Below, one piece after another: positions 1 through 11,362 of a stretch of DNA of 64,000 bases. The stretch lies in contig NC_066585.1 of assembly GCF_024323335.1 (NCBI RefSeq), forward strand, positions 534,278,082 to 534,342,081, given 5' to 3'. This DNA is from Lathyrus oleraceus. Its lineage: Eukaryota; Streptophyta; Magnoliopsida; Fabales; Fabaceae. The notes below the pieces were generated by a model, which was given only the letters and a program-made list of their open reading frames with translations, was not told the DNA's origin and searched no databases. How positions within the stretch are numbered: position 1 is the stretch's first letter; each line of letters opens with the position of its first letter. Position numbers and translations under genes: made by a program.

Positions 1-824
1 AGATCCATCTGAACATGGCAAATGAGACATTTACTTAGACTTTGTTGAAGATGTTTTTCACAATGGAGCATTGAACATTATGAGGCTTCTTCTTTTAGAA
101 CGACTCCTTTTTAAGAGACACACCACATATTCACGTTAAATTTTAAGGTGATAGGTGAGTGAGTTCTATCATTTATAAATATTTTAGTCTTCACATTTTC
201 AACTAATATCGAACTATTACCCACACTATTTACACTTCTATACTCTCAACAAACTTAACTATCACTTAAATCCTCTATAGCATTTATTATTCCGCTCTTA
301 AAATCTAAATGTGTAACATTGTGTTATCACTTTTTAAAAGTGGTTGAATTATTTACCAATCACTTTTGTGAAAAAACATGTCTTGTGAAGAAATGAATCA
401 CATTTGAGTGACCACTTGCAAAGTCAACTAATAAAACATACGTACAGTTAGATCTACATTTATGTTACATTTATGTTAATATAACTGTAGGCATTTATAT
501 ATTCAAATAGGGAAGACTGGAGAAAAATAAAGACTCCAGCTAATCAGCTTTTTTAATGCCAACCATTCAGGCATGTGGAATTGATTTTTCAAAATTTTAA
601 TTATTGTTAAATTTTTTATTCTCTTCATGTTTTCATGGTGTTCACATCACATTCTCGCTTAATGATTTATATTTCAATTCTCTAATAATTTTCATTGTGT
701 TGACATTTCGTGTATTATAAAAGGTTTATATAACCACAATTTGAGCACAAACATGTGAATTTATGCACTTAAGTCACATCTTTTTGAGCCTGAGAAGTTA
801 TTACCGAGGAATAATTACTAGTTT
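1..824. other. AT-rich intergenic DNA, no gene seen
   Basis: No open frame of note, no RNA gene and no recognisable transposon domain on either strand. The sequence is AT-rich with scattered stops in all frames. It is probably decayed repeat or spacer to the left of the foldback element that begins near 825. Confidence 0.5.
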
Positions 825-1455
825 AAATTTGGATGGATTCTAGTTTGTGAGTTTTGAATAATAGGTCCCCTATTAAAAAAACTGCGATTTTGATCCCTTA
901 AATTTGATAGTGTTTGAATTTTCATAATCTATTCATTAATGACATAGCAGATACTATTGGGATATATGTCAGTATTTTCAAATATTTTAATTCTCACCTA
1001 AACATTTTAATATAGAAAATATTAAAAAATATTTTGGAAATTAAAAAAATAAATTATAAATGAGTGAAATAGGAATTAAATTCATCCTCTTTCAAGCCTC
1101 TAAGAGACCTGCATCCAACCCATGTTTCTTGAATGCAGTCCTCTTAGAGGCTTGAACGAGGATAACTTTAATTCTTATTTCACTCATTTATAATTTGTTT
1201 TATTTTATTTCTAAAATATTTTTTAATATTTTTTATATTAAAATATTCAAGTGGAAATTAAAATATTTGAAAATGTTGACAAATATTCAAATAGTATCTG
1301 TCACGTCATTAATGAATTGACACATAATCAAAATTGGATAGGGGACCATACAAATCCAAAGCAATCAAATTTAAGGAATCAAAATCGCAGATTTTGTAAT
1401 AGGGGAACAATTGTTTAAAACACCCAAATTAGGAGGACCAAAAATGCATTTAAGC
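825..1455. repeat. Foldback (palindromic) element, about 630 bp
   Basis: The left arm (about 825-1110) and right arm (about 1130-1455) are imperfect reverse complements over nearly their whole length. They meet at a loop near 1112-1130 beside the shared CTCTTAGAGGCTTGAA-type sequence. Matching blocks in inverted order include the 'ATAAATGAGTGAAATA' stretch, the 'GATACTAT' stretch and the 'CTGCGATTTTGAT' stretch. The right end carries a 'GGCTTAAATGCATTTTTGG' type terminus on the minus strand, a kind of end common in legume foldback/MITE families; the left end is eroded. There is no coding capacity. It is probably a non-autonomous DNA transposon that could form a long hairpin if transcribed. 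Confidence 0.75.
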
Positions 1456-1640
1456 CTTAAAACTATTCATAACCTAATTGTATATTAAATCTTATATCAT
1501 TAATTAAACAAAAATAACAACAAAAATTTTCCACCGTTAATTCAATATCAAACCTTAATTTACTTCAAGCCTAAAGAACTAACTAAAACTGACCATATCC
1601 TAATTTTCATCAAATATTTGCAATTACATAAACAAATATT

Positions 1641-1653
1641 TGGTATCAAAAGC
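1641..1653 (+). promoter_or_regulatory. Primer-binding-site-like sequence of copia element D
   Basis: TGGTATCAAAAGC resembles the initiator-Met tRNA binding site (TGGTATCAGAGC) used by most Ty1/copia elements. It lies just ahead of the copia gag remnant. No matching 5' LTR is recognisable immediately upstream, so the 5' LTR is either lost or too diverged. The call is weak on its own and rests on position. Confidence 0.4.
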
Positions 1654-1695
1654 TTCAATTTTTACCATTTTTAATAATCACAACAAGGGTTATCA

Positions 1696-2013
1696 ATGGC
1701 GGATCATCATCTAATAATCACAATAAGGGTTATCAAACTGATATTCTTAACCCCTACTTCATACATCCAAATGAAAGCCATGCGTTAATTCTTGTTTCTC
1801 CCGTATTTTCAAGCAACAATTGTCACTCTTGGTAACGATCCATGATCTGCCTCTTCGATCCAAGGCCAAGATTCACTTCATCATTGGCGCCTTACCACAA
1901 CCACCTGATGAAGATCACAACTCCACTGCATGGGATCGCTGCAACACCATGATCATGTCATGGATCAATAATTCGATAGAAATCGAGATTGCTCAAACCA
2001 TTATGTGGATGGA
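1696..2013 (+). pseudogene. Copia gag, amino-terminal piece (element D)
   Basis: Translation in successive frames gives a typical plant copia Gag start ('NPYFIHPNES', 'ILVSPVF', then 'FIIGALPQPPDED', 'WDRCNTMIMSWINNS', 'IAQTIMWMD'). A frameshift follows the likely ATG at 1696, and a stop plus a second frameshift lie near 1834. A short duplication ('AATCACAA(T/C)AAGGGTTATCAA') sits at 1673-1696 and 1712-1736. The frame is cut at 2013 by element A and resumes at 38037. In the family this protein forms the virus-like particle; this copy cannot be made intact. Confidence 0.75.
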
Positions 2014-3741
2014 TGATCGTGACTTTATGAGTCGAATTTGGGGTACAAACTGCAAGTGCACAGTTCTATCGCGTAGTTTTAAAAGATATCGATCCCACAG
2101 GGACTTATGAATCGATATACCGTTATCTAAGGTTACTTCGTAAAGCTAAGGCAGGTAATACTTTGATTGTTTTGGGGGAAAAATTAAAACTAAAATAAGA
2201 TCTAAAATAAATATCTAATAAGCGGATATCGGTATGTAGTTCGTCGTAATTAGGGAACCAATTCTTCGTTAGTTTCTTGGTTTTAAAATAAATCTTTTCA
2301 GTTGACACTATTGATTAAAAGTCTTATCTCAAACTCTCGCTCTGTTGAATAAACTATGATTTTATATTAACGTAGCTGTCACTTATAGTTAAGTCAAAAA
2401 CCATTTTTTGAAAATAATAGGATCCGTAGAAACTCTTTTTAAGAAAACACTAATCGTTTAAACACCCTTATCTCAAACTCTCGCTCTGTTGACTTAGGTT
2501 ATATAATTAAATTCAAATGCTTAACTCTCGTCCTCACATTCAATCTTTAAAAATACTTTTTGAAAAAGATTAGAATTTAATTAACTCTAAAACTTCCTCT
2601 CGCCCTGATCTAGAATTAATGTCCAATTTACACTGTCCAGTCAAAAACTCAAACTCTCGCTCTATTGCTTTTAACTTCTTTATGTCTTTTACTTTCGTAC
2701 AAAAACCTTGTTATTAAACCTGTAAATTGAGACCGTAAAAAGAGTGATTTTAATTTTAAACTTAATTAAACCAATTTGGTTTTGATTCCTTATTCCGCTT
2801 ACTTTACATACCGATACCTAAATAAATCAGCCAGACATGCTAAACAGACTTAAATAATTATCATGCATAAACAGATTCATCTCAGGCAAATAATATAAAT
2901 AAACGGCAAAGCAGGGCATATATAAATTCAAACAATAATTAAAGAACCTGAGAAATTAAATAGCAGTCTTGAACACTCCACCACAGGCCGGTTGGATTTG
3001 TTCTTGAATTCTTCAATCAAACAGAAAAATAAAAGCGAAGGAATAAAAAACTAGATTCTAACGTAAGGTTAGATCCGGTGAAAGGTACACAATAGTTTCC
3101 GGTGTATAAACTATTGTGCGAAAAAGAATTAACTAAGTGCTGCAAAAGAAAATAGAAATTGCAAATGAAACGATATAAAAATCGTAAAAGCAATGCTGTA
3201 AAAATGTGCTTGTACTGCTGGAAAAGAAAAATTGCGAAAAATAGAAAGCGGCGAAGAAGCGTGGAACCGAGAGCTTTCCAAAAAGCTACTATTTATACTG
3301 CTACTTTTGTAACTGCTTCCAAGGGTTTTCCGTGTACATGGTCTTTACGTTCCAAGGGTCAAGCGTGGAAGTAGCTTCAACGTGGTCTGTTGCGTTCCTG
3401 GTGCCAAAAATATAGGGGAATGGTGTGACGTCCGTTACACCAGGTGTGACGCTCGTCACAGGAGTGTGTAAAGCGTGACGCTCATCACAACCTTTGTGAC
3501 GCTCGTCACAGGCACATCGCCTGTGCCTTTTGGGCTGGGCTTTGGCCTTTGATATTTGCTTCTTTTCATTCCTTTTTGCACCTCCTTTTCTTCCTTTTTT
3601 ACTTGTGCTTCTAATAAACCACCTGAGATAAATAGAAAGAAAATACCGCGTAATATCTGATAAAATGAAATAAATTGAAGTAAATAATAATATAATTTAA
3701 TTAAATTGAGTCCTAGAATGTGATACTATTTCATGTTATCA
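2014..3741 (-). repeat. 3' LTR of element A
   Basis: Matches 36306-38036 almost base for base. Read on the minus strand it has a cluster of TGACG/CGTCA dyads at about 3420-3520 followed by TATAAATA (3290-3297 on the + strand as TATTTATA), so U3 lies at the high-coordinate end. The first bases of the + orientation interrupt copia gag of D. Short open frames such as 3159-3374 fall in both LTR copies and have no family resemblance; they are not genes. Confidence 0.95.
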
Positions 3742-3780
3742 AACTCCCCCATACTTAGATCTTTGCTTGTCCTCAAGCAA
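3742..3780 (-). other. Polypurine tract and conserved hairpin of element A
   Basis: On the minus strand GGGGGAGTT (3742-3750) directly abuts the 3' LTR and is the plus-strand primer site. Next to it, 3763-3780 forms a perfect 7-bp stem (TTGCTTG/CAAGCAA) with a 4-nt loop. This hairpin-plus-purine-tract arrangement recurs just before the 3' LTR in Athila-type elements of many plants. Confidence 0.8.
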
Positions 3781-4955
<1,175 letters not shown>

Positions 4956-6257
4956 TTAATTCTGCCTGCCGCCTCTTGTTCTTGGACCTGGTGATCGTTG
5001 ATGTACTTCTAAGTTGTCGAACCTGCTAAGCAAATCAGTGAACCGCTGATCGGTTATGGCATTCCTCTCTTCCTGTTGTTGTTGCATTTGGCGCATCATT
5101 TGCATCATTTCGAGATTCTGTGCTTGCATACCATCAATAGCATCCATGATGTCGTCGTTGGTTGCAGGCCTTCTTCGTCGACGACGTCGGGAGGATGGGC
5201 CAGCTGCAGTATCGGAAGGGTTGAGCGGGACTGTTTGTTGTGCAGGAGCGTTGTCACCTTGCTCCATTTCTTCGAACTCGTCGGTAGACGGGTTTGTGTG
5301 TGAAGGCTCGGTGGCTTCGGGAGCATTCAGATCATAGAGGTGGCGGTTGGGATTGGTGACATCGGTTAAGGCAATGTTGGGTAGAACAACGCTTGGGACT
5401 GCCTGGTTATTCACCATAAGGTAATATTTTCCGCCTACTCTGTTCTTTATTAGGCGGCTGGACCGACAGTAGCTTATATCCATAAAGAGGGGAGGTAAAG
5501 ATTCTAGAGTTTGGAGTCGGTCCCCTAGGTTTAAGCCAAGTGCTATGGTGGTGATTAAGCCACCAATTACAAAAGGTTGACGGCCTCTAGCACATAAGGT
5601 GCGGATATGATGAAATAGGAAGGAGGCGGCATTTACCTTAGCATTCGGTTCGAAGACGCATTCGAGGAAGAATAGTTCCTTTGCGTTGACCTTGCTGTTG
5701 TTCGGTCTTCCAAAAACTGTGTTTTGTAGGATGCGGATAAAGTACCGGATAGTTGGGTTATGTATATGGGAAACAAGGAGCTCCTCCCAGTTGTTGGCAT
5801 CTACACCGGATATTTTCCTAAAGAGGTCGAAAGCGGCAACTGTGTTCCAGTTTAGGTTTGGAGGGATTCTGGGGTAGACTTGACCTTCTATGGGGAATTG
5901 TAGCATGGTACTCAATTGGTTTTGGGATAGGGAGTACTCAGTGTTGAACATACGGAAGGTTGCGGTACCGGTTAAGAATTCGTCCTCACCGGTGGGAGTG
6001 TTGTATTCATATGAACTTAAGAATTCTAAGGTTAGGGAGGGGTAGGTGGGTTGATTATGAGTGCATAGAAAGGTTAGATCGGCAAGGCGGAGCATCCACT
6101 CTATACCTTGAAGTAATCCTAATTGTTGTAAACAAGTTGAATCAGGATACCTGGTAGAGGTGACACCTCGTTGTTGGAAACGCTCGAATTGCTCTCTTTG
6201 ATAGTTATCATCTTCAGATCGGAAGATGATGTTTCCAAAATTTTGATTTCCCGCCAT
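4956..6257 (-). CDS. Athila extra ORF (ORF-1/env-position protein), copy 2, intact
   Basis: I start it at the ATG at 6257-6255 (MAGNQNFG), giving about 433 residues. The frame is open a further 78 codons upstream, but that stretch is low-complexity and contains the TATA box. It resembles the plant 'ATHILA ORF-1' family found after pol in Athila elements: 'LTLEFLSS' near residue 60, 'FRMFNTEYSLS' near 90, 'HNPTIRYFIRILQNTVFG' near 170, 'GGLITTIALGL' near 235. The tail has a Pro/Ser/Glu-rich linker, seven arginines in a row, and a Met/Gln-rich probable coiled coil. I see no signal peptide and no membrane segment, so an envelope role is not supported. It is a clear homologue of the broken copy at 29262-30557 in the same element, roughly a third identical by eye. 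Function in the family is unknown. Confidence 0.8.
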   Translation of the reverse strand: MAGNQNFGNIIFRSEDDNYQREQFERFQQRGVTSTRYPDSTCLQQLGLLQGIEWMLRLADLTFLCTHNQPTYPSLTLEFLSSYEYNTPTGEDEFLTGTATFRMFNTEYSLSQNQLSTMLQFPIEGQVYPRIPPNLNWNTVAAFDLFRKISGVDANNWEELLVSHIHNPTIRYFIRILQNTVFGRPNNSKVNAKELFFLECVFEPNAKVNAASFLFHHIRTLCARGRQPFVIGGLITTIALGLNLGDRLQTLESLPPLFMDISYCRSSRLIKNRVGGKYYLMVNNQAVPSVVLPNIALTDVTNPNRHLYDLNAPEATEPSHTNPSTDEFEEMEQGDNAPAQQTVPLNPSDTAAGPSSRRRRRRRPATNDDIMDAIDGMQAQNLEMMQMMRQMQQQQEERNAITDQRFTDLLSRFDNLEVHQRSPGPRTRGGRQN

Positions 6258-6352
6258 ACTGATGAATGAGTTGGAAGAAGTAATTAGGAAAGAAAAGAAA
6301 ATATATTTGATTGTATAGAATAGTTGTGATGTAGGAAGAAAGGTATGGTGGG

Positions 6353-6600
6353 TATTTATAGGAAAAAAATTTGAAGTTGGAAAGGGAGTGGTTGAAAGGT
6401 AAATAAATGTGGGTAAATGTGAATAAATGGGGAAGGTAAAAAGGTGTAGGGTTGTAACGTTCGTCTCCAACGGTCTTTGTAACGTTAACATGTTCAGAGG
6501 GCGTTACGCTCGTTACAGGAGCATGACGGGCGTCACAAGCACTTTGTGTGACGTCCGTGATAGATTGTGTGACGCTCGTCACACAGTCTTTCTGGCATGG
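6353..6600 (-). promoter_or_regulatory. Internal promoter for ORF copy 2, LTR-like
   Basis: On the minus strand TATAAATA (6353-6360) lies about 95 bp before the MAGNQ start codon. Upstream (about 6450-6590) is a run of dyads related to GTGACGCTCGTCAC, with TTACGCTCGTTA and TGACGGGCGTCA variants. The same motifs, in the same order and at similar distance from a TATA box, occur in the LTR of this element (about 3420-3520 with TATA at 3290). This suggests the extra ORF is driven by a copied LTR promoter module. Promoter activity is inferred. Confidence 0.6.
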
Positions 6601-6764
6601 TTTTTTGCTTGGGTTCTTCATAATGATTTTGGTAATTTATTTTTATTATTTATTTTGTTTTGCTTCAGATTATTTTATTTTGCTATTTAATTTTCCTGCA
6701 TGCTATTCTACTTTGTATAATAGTGCATAAATGTATTATATTGTTAATAATTTATGTAGGCAGC

Positions 6765-8733
6765 TATCATACCCCAGAATTTGCCCGTTAATTTTGCAAG
6801 ACATTTTTTAAGGCACTCCAACTCATTACTCAAGGCATTGATCTTAAAGGAACAAAGGCCCAGTACACAGGTGGTCAAATCCAGAAAATGGCCCAAACTG
6901 GCATGCTCGCTAGGCGAGCAACTCCTTCGCCTAGCGAACCCTTCGCTACGCCACTCGCCTAGCGAAGCTTGCGAATACCAGAAAATTCTGGGCTTCATTC
7001 TAAGCCCATTAGGTCACAAAAACTATTATAAATACCAAGGACTTCATTCAGAAAAGAGGACAGAAGGAGACGAACCGGAACCCTAGCAATCAAACCTTGG
7101 AGGCTAACCAAGAGAATTCAGAGCAACCCTAAAGGAAACCCTGAAGGCAACTCATCTGCACAAAGTTTACCTCCGCCCAACTTAATCCGATACCAAAAGT
7201 GACCTGCCAATTCAACGTTGCAATTCAATTGCAAACAGGTTTGCGCATCACTACTGTTTTATGCTTCCAACCTGTAATCTCTAAATACATAATGCATCAT
7301 GATTGAATTTTTGGATAAGTAAGTAGATTTTGCATGTGAGTTTAAGTATGCCTGAATATCCTGAATGTTTGACCATGTTATTTCTGTAATTGAATGCCAT
7401 AGGGTTCGGAGTTCCGGAAATCGTACTGCTGTCAAACTCAAAACCCGTGGCCGCTCGCTAGCACATCGCTAAGCAAGCATGTAGCGAGCACTCGCTAAGC
7501 CTTCGCTAGGCGAGGCAGCAGCGAACATGACAGTCGCTGAATTTTTCTGTTCTGTTTTGTGCCTACCTGATCTGATTCATTATAATCATGCATTATTTCG
7601 CCTGACATTACTACTGCTGTGTTTCTTTTGTAGTGCAATTCTCAATTGCACTTTGTCTCGATATTCTAACCCGTTTGCTGAATTTTGTAAGGGCTTACAT
7701 ATTCCCGGAAAAGTAGCTTGTTAGGTATTCCACTTTATTTGTGGGATACCCTTGTGGAGATTCATCCTAATTACTTAATTGATTTTAATGTGGAGATTCA
7801 TCCTAATTACTTAATTGATTATAATATGGACCTAATTACCTAATTGATTACAACTACCTAATTGATTGTAAAATATTGCCTTTGAATATGTGATCTTGGA
7901 CCTCTCTTTGTTGCCTTACGATATTACAGTATTATGGTCATGTCCCGCGAATGTGGGGATACACTTAGCAAAGACCCTTCGGTTAAATCATCATGTCCCT
8001 ATAAAATAAATCATAGTCCCTCGGATGTTGCCTGCGAATACATGATTTTGCCCCTCGATGACCCTTCGTTGTAGCCTACGGTTAAATGATGATCGTCCCT
8101 TCGAATGCTAAGGTATCCTTACAAATGTTGCCTTTAATGACCAATCGATGACCCTACGATGACCCTTTTACATCCAAGGGATAAAACTACTTACTTCTCA
8201 ATAGTAAGGACAGTTTTACCCTCATAAGGATAGGAAATGCCCATAAAGACCTCGGGTAGGTATAACTCTTAATTGCTGGCTCACAACCTAAAACATTTTT
8301 CATACTTCACACTTTGCAATTACTAGAAAATCACCACTTGGTATACATTCGTACTAGAATCATTGCCAAGTTATATTTTTCTAAACCGCTTTCAAAATTA
8401 AACGAGATAAATACTTTGTATACATTCGTACAAGAATCATTACAAAGTTAAACTCTTTTTTTCAAAACATTTTTTAAGCAATTCACAAACACTTTTTTCA
8501 GACAAATATAAGTGATCAAGCAATTAAGAGCCCATGGATAACCATGGATACAAAGGGTGCTAACACCTTCCCTTTGTATAATGTACCTCCCGAACCCAAA
8601 ATCTAATTAAGGTCTTTCCTGTTCTTTTCCACCTTTCCTTATTGGATAAAAGAAAAGTCAGTGGTGACTCTTGCTATCCGCGACATTTGCTTTCCAAAGC
8701 AAAAACACACCAAAGTCAGTTCACCGTATGACA
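6765..8733 (+). repeat. 5' LTR of element B
   Basis: Begins TATCATAC (TGTCATAC in the other copy) and ends GTATGACA, an inverted-repeat terminus. The second nucleotide of the usual TG start is mutated to A here. It contains the promoter at 6905-7034 and the 'GTGCTAACACCTTCCC' stretch near 8557 that recurs in Ogre/Tat LTRs. Open frames inside, such as 6781-7086, occur identically in the other LTR and are not genes. Confidence 0.95.
6905..7034 (+). promoter_or_regulatory. LTR promoter of B with TCGC/GCGA dyads
   Basis: TATAAATA at 7027-7034. Upstream lie three dyads: GCTCGC-TAG-GCGAGC (6905-6919), TTCGC-CTA-GCGAA (6926-6938) and TCGC-CTA-GCGA (6955-6965). The same block is in the 3' LTR (about 16893-17022). 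A second group of related motifs lies downstream of the TATA box at about 7450-7515. Function as protein-binding sites is inferred from symmetry, repetition and position. Confidence 0.6.
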
Positions 8734-8737
8734 GAAC

Positions 8738-8757
8738 TGGCGACTCTGCTGGGGACC
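8738..8757 (+). promoter_or_regulatory. Primer binding site of B
   Basis: TGGCGACTCTGCTGGGGACC starts four bases after the 5' LTR. It is the tRNA-Arg-type primer site characteristic of Ogre elements and fixes the element's strand as plus. Confidence 0.85.
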
Positions 8758-9457
8758 CTTAAAAAGAGAGGTTACCTTAAAAACAAGATCACTTATTCAA
8801 ATTGTCTGATTTACTTTTAAGGGATTGCTTGGGTATTTTACGCTTGAGTGAAAGATCCTACACCCGGATCTAGTGTACCTTAGGTAAGTAGCAAAAGATC
8901 ATCGCGACTATCCGGCGTATACTGGAATGGTTAAAATGATGGCTACGGTAAATGTGACACTTTGGATGTCCTGATGTTCCTCATGTTTACTTGAGGAAAA
9001 ATTTGGCTTCCGCGTGGTGTCATCAAAGCATTAACCAGACCTTTAGAACCCTAATTGACTCATCCTAGCCATTAGAAAGTAGCGAGATAACTGGCTTCGG
9101 TTCCGACTGGGGTTGGTTGATACTCGATACTACACTCTTTGAGATTGGACCTTTAGGGAAGCTTCGGTCAACCACTTGGTGTTGCACTGAGGTGGACTTA
9201 AAGGAAGGTCAATGATTTGAGATCCTTCTAGAACCCGGTTACTATTCTAGGACGGGTTGAACCAACCAAAACTTCAGTGGGGAGGGTACTTACCTATGGA
9301 ACGCATGCAAGCCTTAAAACCTAAGAATGATTGTTGTGTGACTTGTTTGTGCTTGTTACTTATTTAACATCATAACATCATAACATCATAACATCATGGC
9401 ATTGTACTAACCATTTCAAGGACTTAGGGATTTAACGTTGCTCTATTTTGTAAGGCT
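8758..9457 (+). other. 5' untranslated leader of B
   Basis: About 700 bp between PBS and first ORF without a plausible gene. It includes a small tandem repeat, CATCATAA repeated four times, near 9367-9398. A long leader is usual in Ogre elements. Confidence 0.6.
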
Positions 9458-11118
9458 ATGACTCCCAGGAAGACCATCCGGATCAATTTGGTAGCCATCT
9501 CTCCTCAACTCAAGGATTTAGTGTCAGAACTTCCCGATCAGGCTCAGTTCATCAAGAAACATGGTTCTCTCCTCAATTTGGTTACCACTGGTTTCAAAGA
9601 AGATATGATGAGAGTCCTATTCCAGTTCTTCGATCCTAAACATCATTGCTTCACATTCCCAGATTATCAGTTGGTACCCACATTAGAAGAATTCTCCAGG
9701 CTGCTTGGGATACCTATCCTTGATCAAACACCTTTCAGTGGTTTAGAAAAGATTCCGAAGTCTGAAGAAGTTGTCGCGGCTTTACACATGACAAAGTCCG
9801 ATATTGAAACTAATTGGGTAACAAGAAGTGGAGTTAAGGGTTTACTTGCCAAGTTTCTGATAAATAAGGCCCGAGAATTCTTAAAAGATGTGAATGTCCA
9901 TGCTTTCGAAGATGTCCTAGCATTACTAATCTATGGTTTGGTGTTATTCCCTAATCCAGACCAATTCATAGATATGAATGCTATTAAGATATTTCTCACT
10001 CATAACCCTTCTCAGTCAAAGACACCGGTCGAAGTTACTACTGAAGATGTTGCCAAGCAGGAAATGGAGGAAATGCTGAAAATCATCTGTAAGAGTGATT
10101 TTGACGTGGTAGAACAGCTGGGGCATACTCCGTCTAAAATTTCAATGTTATCCTTGTTGTTATCTTCTGAATCTCATGCCAATGCATTGATAAAATTCTT
10201 GAAGACTGCTCATGTACCCCAGGAGACATCCGTCGATCAATTCGAAAACTATGTGGCCAATTTGACTGTTGACAATGGCCTAGGCTTTTCCGATGCTGAC
10301 CTGACACCAGCAGGAAAGAATCACAATAGAGCTCTGCATATCTCCATTGAGTGTGAGGGGATCACCTTATCTCACGTATTGATCGACAACGGCTCTTCTT
10401 TGAATGTGCTGCCGACAGCTGTGCTCGATAAACTTGACTGTAAAGGCATTGAACTGAAGCCTAGTGACGTTGTGGTGCGTGCTTACGATGGTGCGAAGAG
10501 CGTTGTCCACGGTGAAGTGGTCCTCCCTATCAAGATAGGACCTCAAGTCTTCAACACTATCTTTCACGTAATGAACATTCGTCCTGCCTATTCCTGCTTG
10601 CTGGGACGCCCTTGGATTCATGGGGCAAGTGATATAGCTTCGTCTCTCCATCAAAAGCTGAGGTATCCAATAGAGGGTAAAATCGTCACTGTGTGTGGGG
10701 AAGAAGAGTATATTGTCAGTAGTGTGCATACCTTCAGATACGTCGAGATGGATGGCGAATTCTTCGAGACTCCTTCTCAGTCATTTGAAGTGGTTCCTCC
10801 GCCCAGTCCTGTCCTTAAGCCGACTCCCCTTGTGCCCAAGGTTATTCGTGCTCCTCCTGCCATGATTTCTCTGAAGGACGCTCAAGCCGTGGTTGAAAAT
10901 GGTGGTCGTACTGGTTGGGGTCAACTGATCAACGTACCATACAAGTCTGACAAGTCTGGTCTGGGATTTAACTCTGAAAGGATGGTCAGAGATCAGATTA
11001 ATGCTGTAGAAGATGCTGATAGCGATTGCGATCTGGATAGCCGGATTTTCCCAACAATTGGTGACGGACTCAATAATTGGAAGGCTGAAGACACTATCCC
11101 GATTTCCTTTAGTCAGGA
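9458..11118 (+). CDS. Ogre ORF1 amino part fused to gag-end/protease
   Basis: Residues 1 to about 186 resemble the amino half of the Ogre-specific ORF1 protein that lies ahead of gag ('LLNLVTTGFKEDMMRVLFQFFDP', split here by a gap in similarity, then 'LLGIPILD' and 'ALLIYGLVLFPN'). From about residue 190 the protein switches to the region between gag and protease ('TPSKISMLSLLLSSESH'), followed by the aspartic protease ('LIDNGSSLNVLP' near 310, 'YSCLLGRPWIHGA' near 385). The gag capsid and zinc knuckle are absent, so an internal deletion near 10015 joined the parts in frame. The coding sequence should continue by splicing at 11119 into RT rather than stop at 11122. Protease would process the polyprotein; particle protein must come from elsewhere. 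Confidence 0.8.
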
Positions 11119-11362
11119 GTAATTGTTATTGTCTATTTTAGTATTGCAAATTTTTTAGTTTTTACAATTGAACTTCTTAAAGCATTGTGTCTATGCCCGG
11201 GGCACAATAGCTAATTTGTTAAGGGTTTTGTTATTTTCATAAGCATATTCACATTCAATAAATCAATGGACTTTTTGCATTCAAATATTGCGCTCTTTAT
11301 CTTTCCTGTCATCTTCCAAAAAAGCTATGTTTTCTTACACACACTCACGTAACGAATTGCAG
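11119..11362 (+). other. Predicted intron between protease and RT (element B)
   Basis: Donor GTAATT at 11119 and acceptor TTGCAG ending at 11362 bound 244 nt. Removing them turns GA|A into a Glu codon and joins the protease frame directly to the RT frame, which is open from 11363. Ogre elements are known to carry an intron at this place, spliced only partly. This could set the ratio of protease-only to full-length product. Confidence 0.75.

Noticed and set aside
3159..3374. 71-codon open frame, also at 37454-37669
   Set aside because: Both copies are in the LTRs of element A, overlap the TATA region and have no protein resemblance.
5056..5337. Plus-strand Cys/Ser-rich frames opposite Athila ORF copy 2
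   Set aside because: Antisense shadows of the minus-strand coding sequence, without promoter or family resemblance.
4956..6257. Reading the Athila extra ORF as a viral envelope gene
   Set aside because: No signal peptide, no membrane segment and no processing site visible in either copy; homology is to the Athila ORF-1 family.
6781..7086. 101-codon open frame, repeated identically at 16769-17074
   Set aside because: It lies in both LTRs of element B and spans the TATA box and palindromes. Identity reflects recent LTR duplication, not coding selection.
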